Source: CAMTWZ01 sp964412365 (GTDB lineage Bacteria; Bacteroidota; Rhodothermia; Balneolales; HLUCCA01). Taken from it: a stretch of DNA of 13,502 nucleotides. Both the position numbers and the translations under genes were made by a program. The DNA is taken from positions 1-13,502 of the forward strand of contig CAYPOI010000072.1 in NCBI GenBank assembly GCA_964412365.1, written 5' to 3'. Position 1 is the stretch's first letter; every line of letters starts with the position of its first letter. Under the pieces are notes generated by a model. That model saw nothing but the letters and a program-made list of their open reading frames with translations. It was not told where the DNA came from and searched no databases. Below are positions 7,502 to 13,502 of the stretch, piece after piece.

Positions 7502-7517
7502 GTAAGTGTACACTAAC
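7502..7517. promoter_or_regulatory. Candidate TetR operator upstream of the tetR-nirK operon
   Basis: GTAAGTGTACACTAAC is a 16-base inverted repeat with a perfect 10-base core (AGTGTACACT, 7505-7514) and one mismatched pair in the arms. It ends 5 bases before the tetR ATG and lies in the only non-coding space upstream of the operon, where a bound TetR dimer would block transcription. This size and symmetry match TetR-family operators; binding itself is inferred. Confidence 0.5.
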
Positions 7518-7540
7518 ATTAATGTAGCGAATTGCACGAC

Positions 7541-7575
7541 AAAAAAAAACCCGGAATGGGTTGGCATTCCGGGTT
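7541..7575 (-). terminator. Rho-independent terminator of the ompA-beta-barrel operon
   Basis: Read on the minus strand, AACCCGGAATG (7575-7565), a 6-base loop, and CATTCCGGGTT (7558-7548) form a perfect 11-bp stem followed by a run of T (7549-7541). It starts 17 bases after the beta-barrel stop and precedes the tetR promoter region, so it separates two operons on the same strand. The plus strand has no U-tract, so it is one-directional. Confidence 0.93.
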
Positions 7576-7592
7576 CCAAGTGGTGCTATCTG

Positions 7593-8261
7593 TCAGAATT
7601 GAAATCCGACGGACAATTGATACCACATGTTTTTGTAACGGATGGAGGTTGTTGTACCGTCTCCATCATTTTTGCGGATATCCCATCCGGCACGCAAACC
7701 CACAACCAATGGATCCAGAGAGAAATCAGCACCGCCTGTGAGGGCCAAGGTATTTTTCAACACATTGTTGTTGTCGAAATCGTTTTGGTCTTCGAAGGTG
7801 GTGTTTCCACTTGTATACTCATCGTTCGTGCTTAAGAGGTAGGAGTATTGCGGTCCGACCAAGATAGACACAACCGGAGATGGCTTGAAGGCGATCATGA
7901 TTGGAATATCCAAGTAGTTGTGTGTACGGCTCAAACGATAATCGCCCAAGACACTTGATCCCCGGCCGATGAATCCGCGTTGCGACCACATCACTTCCGG
8001 TTGGACACCAAGAAATGTGGTGATCGGAATGGTTGCGAAGACACCCGCGGCATATCCGACTTTCGGATCGGCTATGAAGTCGTTCGATTCGGCATCCCAC
8101 ATCCGAGACAGGTTCGCACCAACCTTGACTCCGAATGTGAAATCATTCCGGCGATCCAAATCAGGATATCGGGTGTCGGATTGATATTGAGCGCTCACAA
8201 TGCCCACACTTGAGGTGATGAGCAATGCGGTTAGCAGGGTTGTGATCGTAAGTTTGTACAT
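7593..8261 (-). CDS. Outer-membrane beta-barrel protein (PorT/OMP_b-brl-like)
   Basis: A 222-residue protein from ATG 8261, with a signal peptide MYKLTITTLLTALLITSSVG then IVSAQ. The mature part alternates amphipathic strands: FTFGVKVGANLSRMW, YAAGVFATIPI, FLGVQPEVMWSQRG, LDIPIMIAFKP, VVSILVGPQYSYLL and a terminal strand YQLSVGFQF ending in Phe, which is the hallmark of outer-membrane barrels. The GVKVGANLS opening is typical of the outer membrane beta-barrel domain family widespread in Bacteroidota; probable function is a small structural barrel or pore with no known ligand. The open frame continues upstream to 8321, but the extra 20 residues overlap the preceding small gene and lack signal-peptide character. 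It is the last gene of a four-gene operon, starting 10 bases after the preceding stop, and is followed by a strong terminator. Confidence 0.88.
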   Translation of the reverse strand: MYKLTITTLLTALLITSSVGIVSAQYQSDTRYPDLDRRNDFTFGVKVGANLSRMWDAESNDFIADPKVGYAAGVFATIPITTFLGVQPEVMWSQRGFIGRGSSVLGDYRLSRTHNYLDIPIMIAFKPSPVVSILVGPQYSYLLSTNDEYTSGNTTFEDQNDFDNNNVLKNTLALTGGADFSLDPLVVGLRAGWDIRKNDGDGTTTSIRYKNMWYQLSVGFQF

Positions 8262-8271
8262 GATAGAATAG

Positions 8272-8478
8272 TTAGTTTTTTGATTTCCAAAGGATAAGCC
8301 CACCGATTCCGATGACCACAACTCCTACAATCGGAGACCAATTGAGTTGTTGTGGTTTATCGTGGGTGATGTTCAGGTTGCCGATATCGACAACCTTCTC
8401 TCTCGTTGAGTAGTTAATGGCGGTGATGATGCTCATCACCGAGCCGATGATTATGAGAAGAATACCTAGCGTTTTCAT
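8272..8478 (-). CDS. Small two-helix membrane protein (68 aa), unknown function
   Basis: The product starts MKTLGILLIIIGSVMSIITA and has two transmembrane helices: residues about 3-21 and about 48-63 (VGVVVIGIGGLILW), ending KSKN. The intervening loop of about 25 residues contains TREKVVDIGNLNI. I recall similar short proteins from Bacteroidota envelope or stress loci but cannot assign a named family. ATG 8478 is preferred because it begins the first helix and sits 1 base after the stop of the upstream gene; an upstream ATG at 8499 would add seven charged residues and overlap that gene. No catalytic residues are seen. Its place between Lmo0937-like and beta-barrel genes suggests an accessory role in the envelope. 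Confidence 0.75.
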   Translation of the reverse strand: MKTLGILLIIIGSVMSIITAINYSTREKVVDIGNLNITHDKPQQLNWSPIVGVVVIGIGGLILWKSKN

Positions 8479-8479
8479 A

Positions 8480-8635
8480 TTAGAACGCTCTTCGTCCACG
8501 GATCACATTCAAGAGGATCGCGATCACCGCGATGACCAACAAGATGTGGATGATTCCACCGGTTGAATACCCGATAAAGCCGATGAGCCATGCGATGACT
8601 AAGATTACGGCGACTACATATAACAGATTTCCCAT
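8480..8635 (-). CDS. Lmo0937/DUF5670-like small membrane protein (51 aa)
   Basis: This short frame reads MGNLLYVVAVILVIAWLIGF, then IGYSTGGIIHILLVIAVIAI, then LLNVIRGRRAF. Two hydrophobic helices are joined by a Gly-rich turn with the characteristic GGIIH, and a basic RGRR tail follows. This matches my recollection of the Lmo0937/DUF5670 family of about 50 residues, which is common in Bacteroidota and Firmicutes and has no established function. A Shine-Dalgarno (AAGGA) overlaps the TAA stop of the upstream ompA-family gene (TAAGGAATCGCAATCATG), which strongly supports this start and shows coupling. The stop is 1 base before the next ATG. Genes this short are easily missed by length filters. 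Confidence 0.85.
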   Translation of the reverse strand: MGNLLYVVAVILVIAWLIGFIGYSTGGIIHILLVIAVIAILLNVIRGRRAF

Positions 8636-8647
8636 GATTGCGATTCC

Positions 8648-9307
8648 TTAATTGTTTTGAGCTTGGATGCGAGCGACATATTCGTCACTTGCAAAAATGG
8701 CCACTTCAATGCGGCGGTTGCTTTCACGTCCGGCATCGGTATCATTGCTGCCGATGGGTTCGGCTTCGCCTTTGCCTTCCGATTTGATGCGGTTTGCTGA
8801 AATACCCAAGGACACCAAGTAGTCTTTTGCGGCATTGGCACGACGCTCGGATAATGTCTGGTTGTACGAATCGGAACCACTGGAATCGGTATGACCCAAG
8901 ATCAGCACATCCGAATCAGGATAGTTTTTCAGGCTGCTGGACAGCTTGGTCAGATTATCGCGCGCGGCGGATTGCAGATCAGCAGAGTCAAATCCGAAAA
9001 GAAGACCGGATTCAAAGGAAATAGCGATTCCTTCACCAAAACGGGCAACGGTTGCACCTTCAACTTCACGGGCAAGCTCTTCGGCTTGTTTGTCCATGTG
9101 GCGTCCGATGATGGCGCCTGTGGCTCCACCGACAACCGCACCGATGATCGCGCCTTTGGCTGTGTCGCCGAAGTATGCGCCGGCAGTGGCACCAACGGCA
9201 GCACCAGCAGTAGAACCGATGATGGTACCTTTCGTCATTCTGTTCATACTAGAACAGGATGTGATGACGATCGCGAGGGCAAGTAAGAGAGTAGGAAATA
9301 GTTTCAT
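8648..9307 (-). CDS. OmpA-family lipoprotein with glycine zipper (YiaD-like)
   Basis: A 219-residue protein with a lipoprotein signal (MKLFPTLLLALAIVITSC, lipid Cys18). Residues about 27-68 form a glycine zipper (GTIIGSTAGAAVGATAGAYF and GAIIGAVVGGATGAIIG), a membrane-inserting segment as in YiaD/YmgG-type proteins. Residues about 95-205 are an OmpA C-terminal peptidoglycan-binding domain, with LFGFDSADL, GHTDSSGS (138-145), LSERRANAAKDYL and GRESNRRIEV (193-202). It probably ties the outer membrane to the cell wall. It is the first gene of the operon and its stop codon overlaps the Shine-Dalgarno of the next gene. The upstream non-coding space (9308-9417) is AT-rich and must hold the promoter; I cannot place the boxes with confidence. 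Confidence 0.93.
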   Translation of the reverse strand: MKLFPTLLLALAIVITSCSSMNRMTKGTIIGSTAGAAVGATAGAYFGDTAKGAIIGAVVGGATGAIIGRHMDKQAEELAREVEGATVARFGEGIAISFESGLLFGFDSADLQSAARDNLTKLSSSLKNYPDSDVLILGHTDSSGSDSYNQTLSERRANAAKDYLVSLGISANRIKSEGKGEAEPIGSNDTDAGRESNRRIEVAIFASDEYVARIQAQNN

Positions 9308-9389
9308 AAACGAAGGATTAGTGTTGATCTATTAAATAGAACTACACCAAGGTAGTTTATGAACCCTCCCTACTCGTTATACATGACTC

Positions 9390-9413
9390 ATGAGAATCTT
9401 ACATAATTCTCAT
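9390..9413 (-). terminator. AT-rich inverted repeat after cstA, possible weak terminator
   Basis: ATGAGAAT (9390-9397) and ATTCTCAT (9406-9413) form an 8-bp stem with an 8-base loop, 4 bases beyond the cstA stop. No T-run follows on the minus strand, so this may be a weak terminator, an mRNA-end stabiliser or an operator for the ompA operon. Confidence 0.3.
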
Positions 9414-9417
9414 ATAA

Positions 9418-11031
9418 TCAATTGTTTGGCATATTCTGACGCAATGCTTTACGTGCTAGCGCGATCAAAGCGACGGCCAACACAAATAAGATACCAGCCA
9501 CCACAGCCAAGACATACGCCCCACTCTGAATCCTCACCCACGCGAAGATGGCCAAGCTGCTGAGTGTCACCGCAAACATGAACACCATCGGTATCAGTGT
9601 GATCAATCGGTTGATTTTCATCTTGGTGAGCCATACCGTCACGGCCAACAAGGCCAACGCCGCCAGCAACTGATTCGCGGATCCGAAAATGGGCCATAAT
9701 TCTTGGAATTGCCCGGTTGTGAGCAATCCGAGGCTGAGCAGTACCACCAAGCCGGTCGCCACATTCCGATTCTGAAACGCCAATGTCACTCGATTCGTGG
9801 TTTGCGTCTGCATGGCCTCCTGAACTACGAACCGTCCCAGACGGGTGCAGGTGTCCAAGGTGGTCACTGCAAACGCACTGACCGTTAACGCCACGAACGA
9901 TACCGCCAAGGCCGTATTCACTCCCAAGCTGGAAATGAAGCCTCCGAGTCCGTTCGAGTAGAGGGTGACCGGACCCTGTGCCAGCAGATTCGCCGAATAC
10001 TCGCCTTTGGTCATCACCACAACGGTGCCAACCGATACGACGGCCAACAGCGATTCGATCAACATCCCGCCATACCCGACGCGACGCGCATCGGTCTCGC
10101 AATTCAGTTGTTTGCTGGTGGTTCCCGATGCCACCAGTGAATGAAAGCCCGATATCGCGCCGCATGCGATCGTCACAAATAAGACCGGAAACAGATACCC
10201 GAGATTGGCCACTTCCCACGAGACGTCGGACGTCATTTCGATCTGCGGATTCGCCACCACGATGCCCAGTATGCCGAAGAGCATCATCCCATAAAGCAAA
10301 AAACTGTTCAGATAATCGCGAGGTTGAAGCAACACATCCACCGGTGCGATGGCCGCGACGAAACAATACGACAGCAAAATGAAGACCCAAGTATTGTAGG
10401 ATAAATCCACCGGATACAAGGTGCCGAGCCAGATCATGCCATACATCACAGCCACACCAATTGTGGACAAGGCCCAGAACGGAATGCCCTGACGTTTCAT
10501 GATCTGTCCGAACACGACGGCCAAGCCCATGAACATCAAAGAGGCGCTTGCGGCGGATGGAACGTTCACAAACGTGCGCGCCACGATATCCATGAACACC
10601 GCGATGATCAAGATCAATGTGGCGAAGGCGAATACGAGGAACAGGTTTTTGCCGGATTCACCGATATACCGTTGAATCACTTCACCGATAGACTTCCCTT
10701 GGTGACGAATACTCGCCATCATCGACGTCAGATCATGAACTGCACCGAAGAAGATTCCACCAATCAGGATCCATATAAGGGCAGGAATCCAACCGAACGC
10801 GACTGCGATCACAGGACCCACAATAGGTCCGGCTCCGGCGATCGATGCGAAATGATGTCCCAATACCACAGGCACTTTGCTGGGGATATAATCCACACCG
10901 TCGCGAAGGGTATGGGCGGGGGTCGGATTTGAATCGTCCATCGACAACAGTTTCGACAGATAGAACCCATAGGTGCGGTAGGCGATCAGCAAGATGACGG
11001 CGCTGATTAAAATGATGACAGTAAGGCTCAT
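9418..11031 (-). CDS. cstA: CstA-family carbon starvation transporter (pyruvate/peptide uptake)
   Basis: A 537-residue inner-membrane protein with many hydrophobic helices. Hallmarks of CstA are DGVDYIPSKVPVVLGHHFAS then IAGAGPIVGP (residues about 44-73), followed by WIPALIWILIGGIFFGAVHD and, later, CGAISGFHSLVASGTTSKQL. CstA and its paralogue take up pyruvate and, in some species, peptides, usually induced when carbon is scarce. The start at 11031 places Met directly before the first helix (MSLTVIILISAVILLIAYRT). The open frame extends to 11259, but those 76 residues would overlap the divergent carbonic anhydrase gene and are its antisense. No clear Shine-Dalgarno. The length is near that of shorter CstA forms; the C-terminus ends after a helix and ALRQNMPNN. 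It is divergently transcribed from the carbonic anhydrase with about 82 bases between them. Confidence 0.92.
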   Translation of the reverse strand: MSLTVIILISAVILLIAYRTYGFYLSKLLSMDDSNPTPAHTLRDGVDYIPSKVPVVLGHHFASIAGAGPIVGPVIAVAFGWIPALIWILIGGIFFGAVHDLTSMMASIRHQGKSIGEVIQRYIGESGKNLFLVFAFATLILIIAVFMDIVARTFVNVPSAASASLMFMGLAVVFGQIMKRQGIPFWALSTIGVAVMYGMIWLGTLYPVDLSYNTWVFILLSYCFVAAIAPVDVLLQPRDYLNSFLLYGMMLFGILGIVVANPQIEMTSDVSWEVANLGYLFPVLFVTIACGAISGFHSLVASGTTSKQLNCETDARRVGYGGMLIESLLAVVSVGTVVVMTKGEYSANLLAQGPVTLYSNGLGGFISSLGVNTALAVSFVALTVSAFAVTTLDTCTRLGRFVVQEAMQTQTTNRVTLAFQNRNVATGLVVLLSLGLLTTGQFQELWPIFGSANQLLAALALLAVTVWLTKMKINRLITLIPMVFMFAVTLSSLAIFAWVRIQSGAYVLAVVAGILFVLAVALIALARKALRQNMPNN

Positions 11032-11113
11032 GTGCTGGAACGAAGTTTCGAAATGATGTATTTTTATGTCTGGAAATATACGGTGAACCGACATTGTCAT
11101 TTCCATAACCACA
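11032..11113. promoter_or_regulatory. Divergent promoter region between cstA and carbonic anhydrase
   Basis: This 82-base AT-rich space lies between two divergent starts, so both promoters and any shared control site must sit here or just inside the genes. It holds the left arm of a 7-bp inverted repeat, TGGAAAT (11071-11077) and ATTTCCA (11099-11105), arms 21 bases apart, which could be an operator. I could not identify -10/-35 or Bacteroidota-type -7/-33 boxes convincingly. Confidence 0.4.
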
Positions 11114-11854
11114 ATGAAAACAATCATCATAAACGCAATGAACCACTTTGCTATCGCCGCTGTTGGAATTTTCCTTCTAGCGTGCTCCACCGACCAATCA
11201 CCAGGCGTGTCGACCCCTGCCGCCGACAACGTGCTGACCGCCACCGTGCGCGACGCCATGACCCCTCAAGAAGTCCTTGTCGCGTTTCAACAAGGCAACG
11301 AACGTTTCCTCAATGGAGATCTTCGCGAACGCGAATTCCTGACCGAAGTCAACGAAACCTCTACCGGTCAGTTCCCCAAAGCCTTGGTGTTGAGCTGCAT
11401 CGACAGCCGCATCCCAGCCGAAACGATTTTTGACATGCGTATCGGCGACATGTTCAGCACACGATTGGCGGGCAACGTTCTGAATGCCGATGCTCTCGGC
11501 GGGATGGAATTCGCCACAGCTGCCGCAGGTGCCAAACTGATCGTGGTGATGGGCCATACCAAATGCGGAGCCGTGCAAGGCGCATGTGCAACCACGGCGT
11601 TCAAAGACAATCTCGACACTCTGCTCTCCGGCATCCGTCCGGTGGCTGATCGGGTTCGTGCCGGATATTCCGGCGAAACCGAAGCCTCCAACTACGGTTT
11701 TGTGGATGCGGTAGCGGAAGAGAACGTTCGTGATATCGTCGCTCGAATTCCTTCCCAAAGCCCGACCCTCAAATCCCTCATCGACTCCGGTGATCTCTTG
11801 GTCGTCGGCGCGATGTACGACGTGTCAACCGGCCGCGTCGAATTCCTCCAATAA
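11114..11854 (+). CDS. Beta-class carbonic anhydrase, lipoprotein
   Basis: This catalyses reversible CO2 hydration to bicarbonate. The 246-residue product has the beta-class zinc site: Cys95, Asp97 and Arg99 in SCIDSR (the Asp-Arg dyad), then His148 and Cys151 in MGHTKCGA. The flanking RLAGNVLNADALGGMEFA stretch is also class-typical. The N-terminus is a lipoprotein signal (MKTIIINAMNHFAIAAVGIF then LLAC, Cys24), so the enzyme should act outside the cytoplasm. A second Met at residue 9 (11138) would give a shorter 16-residue signal; I kept ATG 11114 because it supplies a Lys-containing n-region, but neither has a clear Shine-Dalgarno. It is divergent from cstA and its 3' end overlaps the convergent GDSL hydrolase gene by 30 bases. 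Confidence 0.93.
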   Translation: MKTIIINAMNHFAIAAVGIFLLACSTDQSPGVSTPAADNVLTATVRDAMTPQEVLVAFQQGNERFLNGDLREREFLTEVNETSTGQFPKALVLSCIDSRIPAETIFDMRIGDMFSTRLAGNVLNADALGGMEFATAAAGAKLIVVMGHTKCGAVQGACATTAFKDNLDTLLSGIRPVADRVRAGYSGETEASNYGFVDAVAEENVRDIVARIPSQSPTLKSLIDSGDLLVVGAMYDVSTGRVEFLQ

Positions 11855-12526
11855 GAGTTCCAGCCATATCCGCCCGGCGCGTTCGGTCATGTGCAGCCCA
11901 TCATGCATGAGCTGCAACGCGCGCTGGTCGGCAATGGCGTTCCACGTCATCCCGTCTTGGTCATGCAATCGTTGGGATTCCGGAATCCAATATCCCCAAT
12001 CCAACCGGTCGATGGATCGAATCCGGCTTGTATCCACAGAATCCATCAAACGGTCGAATAATGGAAGCACGTTCACACCGGCCACCCATGCTTCTTCGGC
12101 CAGAATCGCATTGTACTGCTTCACCGCGACGTTCCATTCAGATGTTCTGTCGTCACCGATTGGTGGAATCTGACTTGCAAATCGTACTGCCCCTGTCTGA
12201 CGCAAACGATCAAACACACGCCGCAAATGAATTCGATAAAATTCGGGTGTCGGACGTTGGGTCAATCCCTTGTCGCGCTTGTAGCCTGCCGCATGATCCG
12301 GATGAAGCCCCGCATTCACATCATTGGTTCCGATGAGCACATGAACCAAAGTTGGGGATACGTCCAGTGCCTGATCCACCCGTTCCGCAAGATTCCAAGC
12401 CAAATCTGCGTTTACCCCGGCGTTGACGATGGTCACATCGGGGCGTGCCATGGCAATGGCGTCACAAATGGGAAATCCGCTTTGCCCGTAGGTGTGGCTA
12501 TCACCCAGGAACACCCATGTCATCAT
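11825..12526 (-). CDS. SGNH/GDSL-family hydrolase
   Basis: A 233-residue protein with the SGNH blocks in order: block I FLGDSHTYG (nucleophile Ser10), block II Gly37/Asn39 in VNAGVNADL, block III GTNDV (Asn68) and block V DGLHMT (Asp209, His212). These enzymes hydrolyse ester bonds, often acetyl or acyl groups on sugars or lipids. The protein begins almost at block I and has no signal peptide, so it is predicted to be cytoplasmic. The start ATG overlaps the stop of the upstream FAD-oxidoreductase gene (ATGA), so the two are translationally coupled; a second ATG follows immediately. Its 3' end overlaps the carbonic anhydrase gene tail-to-tail by 30 bases. The substrate is unknown; context suggests a sugar-ester catabolic role (inference). 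Confidence 0.9.
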   Translation of the reverse strand: MMTWVFLGDSHTYGQSGFPICDAIAMARPDVTIVNAGVNADLAWNLAERVDQALDVSPTLVHVLIGTNDVNAGLHPDHAAGYKRDKGLTQRPTPEFYRIHLRRVFDRLRQTGAVRFASQIPPIGDDRTSEWNVAVKQYNAILAEEAWVAGVNVLPLFDRLMDSVDTSRIRSIDRLDWGYWIPESQRLHDQDGMTWNAIADQRALQLMHDGLHMTERAGRIWLELLLEEFDAAG

Positions 12527-13502
12527 GGAAACGGGAAGTACCGCGTATCGAGTATGGCGGCCAGTTGGCGACGCGTAAGCCCCGTTTCGATGGTCGCCTC
12601 GATTCCCATTTCCTTCAATTGGGAGAGCGCGAGCGCCACATCGGCACTCGATGCGAGGTTATCCGGGTAAAACCACGTGCGGTTCGCCCAAGCGGATGGT
12701 TCTCCGGTTCCGCGCATCCATCCAGCAACAGAAACACGCTGTATGGCTTGGAAATCGGCATCATCTGGATGGATGTCGGCAAACGGAAGCAACCAACAAC
12801 GGCTGTTCAGCAAGACTTGCTGCACGGACCTCACATCCAGTTCCCGCGGCTGTTTCTGATGCAATACGCTCAAGGCCGCGGCCGCTCCGGCCGCCTGACC
12901 AATTCCCATCACCACGGGCTGCAAGCGGGTCGAGCCGTTGACGACGTGCGTGGTGGAAATGCTTTTATCCGCGGCGATGAATCCGTCGATCGTCTCAGGG
13001 ATCAGAGCGCCGTAGGGCACGGAATAGGACGGAATTTTGGGAAGGTCACCCGTTGTGACGGTCACCGACAAGGATTCCGGCTTACGCTCATGATGAAGAT
13101 CGAGCGGGTAATCTCCGACAGCGATTCCTTGCTTGTACAAGGGCCGTGATGGGTCGGAATACGGATCTGCTACGTCTCGCACGGTGAGCGTTTCGACGCC
13201 ATAGATACGCCGGGATTCGCGGACATATGGAATCGGAGGGAAGTTGTCATCGGTTGGAAATTTGCCCTCAACCAATCCGAGATGTGTGTATCCGCGCTGG
13301 CTTTGAATGTGATAGATCCACGACAAGGTGAATTCTTTTGCTTGTTCAAAGGCTTTCAGGCGTTCCTCGTGCGTCATGGTCACCACCGGCACATACATGT
13401 CGTTTCCATGGATGGGCCAATTGATGAGGTAATGGTCACCCGGCAAGCGGGCATAATTGAGCATATGGATGGAGTTGCCCGATTCAGGTCCGCAATTGAC
13501 CA
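12523..13502 (-). CDS. FAD-dependent oxidoreductase (PF12831-like), C-terminal part; 5' end outside window
   Basis: About 326 C-terminal residues are present and the frame runs off the right edge. The visible start of the segment reads VNCGPESGNSIHMLNYARLP, followed by GDHYLINWPIHGND. A second conserved block contains RESRRIYG, GALIPETIDGFIAADKSIST and GIGQAAGAAAALS, as in the C-terminal flavin-contacting region of this family (FAD_oxidored, PF12831), enzymes often found in carbohydrate-degradation loci. An internal ATG at 13464 should not be taken as the start because homology continues upstream. The last about 80 residues (AGWMRGTGEPSAWANRTWFY onward) form an extra tail after the flavin region. 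The stop overlaps the GDSL hydrolase start by 4 bases. Substrate unknown; the FAD-binding Rossmann motif lies outside the window. Confidence 0.88.
   Translation of the reverse strand, partial: VNCGPESGNSIHMLNYARLPGDHYLINWPIHGNDMYVPVVTMTHEERLKAFEQAKEFTLSWIYHIQSQRGYTHLGLVEGKFPTDDNFPPIPYVRESRRIYGVETLTVRDVADPYSDPSRPLYKQGIAVGDYPLDLHHERKPESLSVTVTTGDLPKIPSYSVPYGALIPETIDGFIAADKSISTTHVVNGSTRLQPVVMGIGQAAGAAAALSVLHQKQPRELDVRSVQQVLLNSRCWLLPFADIHPDDADFQAIQRVSVAGWMRGTGEPSAWANRTWFYPDNLASSADVALALSQLKEMGIEATIETGLTRRQLAAILDTRYFPFP

Noticed and set aside
9449..10390. Open frame of 313 codons on the - strand inside cstA
   Set aside because: It is in another frame of the same strand as cstA, whose membrane helices and motifs are continuous; the shadow product is Arg/Gly-rich and lacks family features.
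11032..11259. N-terminal extension of cstA by 76 residues
   Set aside because: It would be antisense to the start of the carbonic anhydrase gene and cross the divergent promoter; CstA proteins start near the first helix at 11031.
1..13502. tRNA, rRNA, CRISPR array, transposase or phage genes
   Set aside because: None seen: no cloverleaf-like segments, no spaced short repeats, no integrase or transposase motifs, and no stretch over 300 bases lacking a gene.

Overview
The window looks like a chromosomal segment from a member of the Bacteroidota/Rhodothermota/Balneolota/Ignavibacteriota assemblage, probably a draft or metagenome-derived assembly because it contains a 100-base N gap. The main lineage clue is the cell-surface protein at 722-2701, which ends in a type IX secretion (T9SS) sorting domain with the NYPNPFNPST motif characteristic of these groups. 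Several proteins with lipoprotein signals, an outer-membrane beta-barrel, start codons mostly without a clear Shine-Dalgarno, and moderately high GC (about 55-58% in sampled rows) fit this. Genus cannot be called from the sequence alone.

Region 1 (1-4178, + strand) is a tightly coupled set: the 3' end of a sodium:solute symporter, a 659-residue T9SS-exported surface protein, and a DUF5009/HGSNAT-like membrane acyltransferase. Stop and start codons overlap by 4 bases at each junction. The third gene is interrupted by 100 Ns flanked by an identical 55-base sequence on each side. Collapsing the duplicate restores one open frame of 441 codons, so the gap is almost certainly an assembly artefact. 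The set suggests uptake and processing of a sugar or related solute, but no substrate can be named.

Region 2 (4135-7497, - strand) is a compact nitrite-reduction operon, read from right to left: TetR-type regulator, copper nitrite reductase NirK with a C-terminal cytochrome c domain and a lipoprotein signal, a NirV-like SUMF1-fold protein, and an SCO-type copper chaperone. All four genes overlap at their ends. A palindrome lies just upstream of the regulator and is a good candidate operator. Together they would make NO from nitrite at the outer face of a membrane, with SCO possibly supplying copper.

Region 3 (7541-9307, - strand) is a four-gene envelope operon: OmpA-family glycine-zipper lipoprotein, a 51-residue Lmo0937/DUF5670-like membrane peptide, a 68-residue two-helix membrane protein, and an outer-membrane beta-barrel protein, closed by a strong intrinsic terminator.

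Region 4 (9418-11854) is a divergent pair: a CstA-family carbon-starvation transporter (-) and a lipoprotein beta-carbonic anhydrase (+). Region 5 (11825-13502, - strand) holds an SGNH/GDSL hydrolase coupled to the C-terminal part of an FAD-dependent oxidoreductase that runs off the right edge. No rRNA, tRNA, CRISPR array, transposase or phage gene was seen. The window is gene-dense and no stretch over 300 bases lacks a gene.
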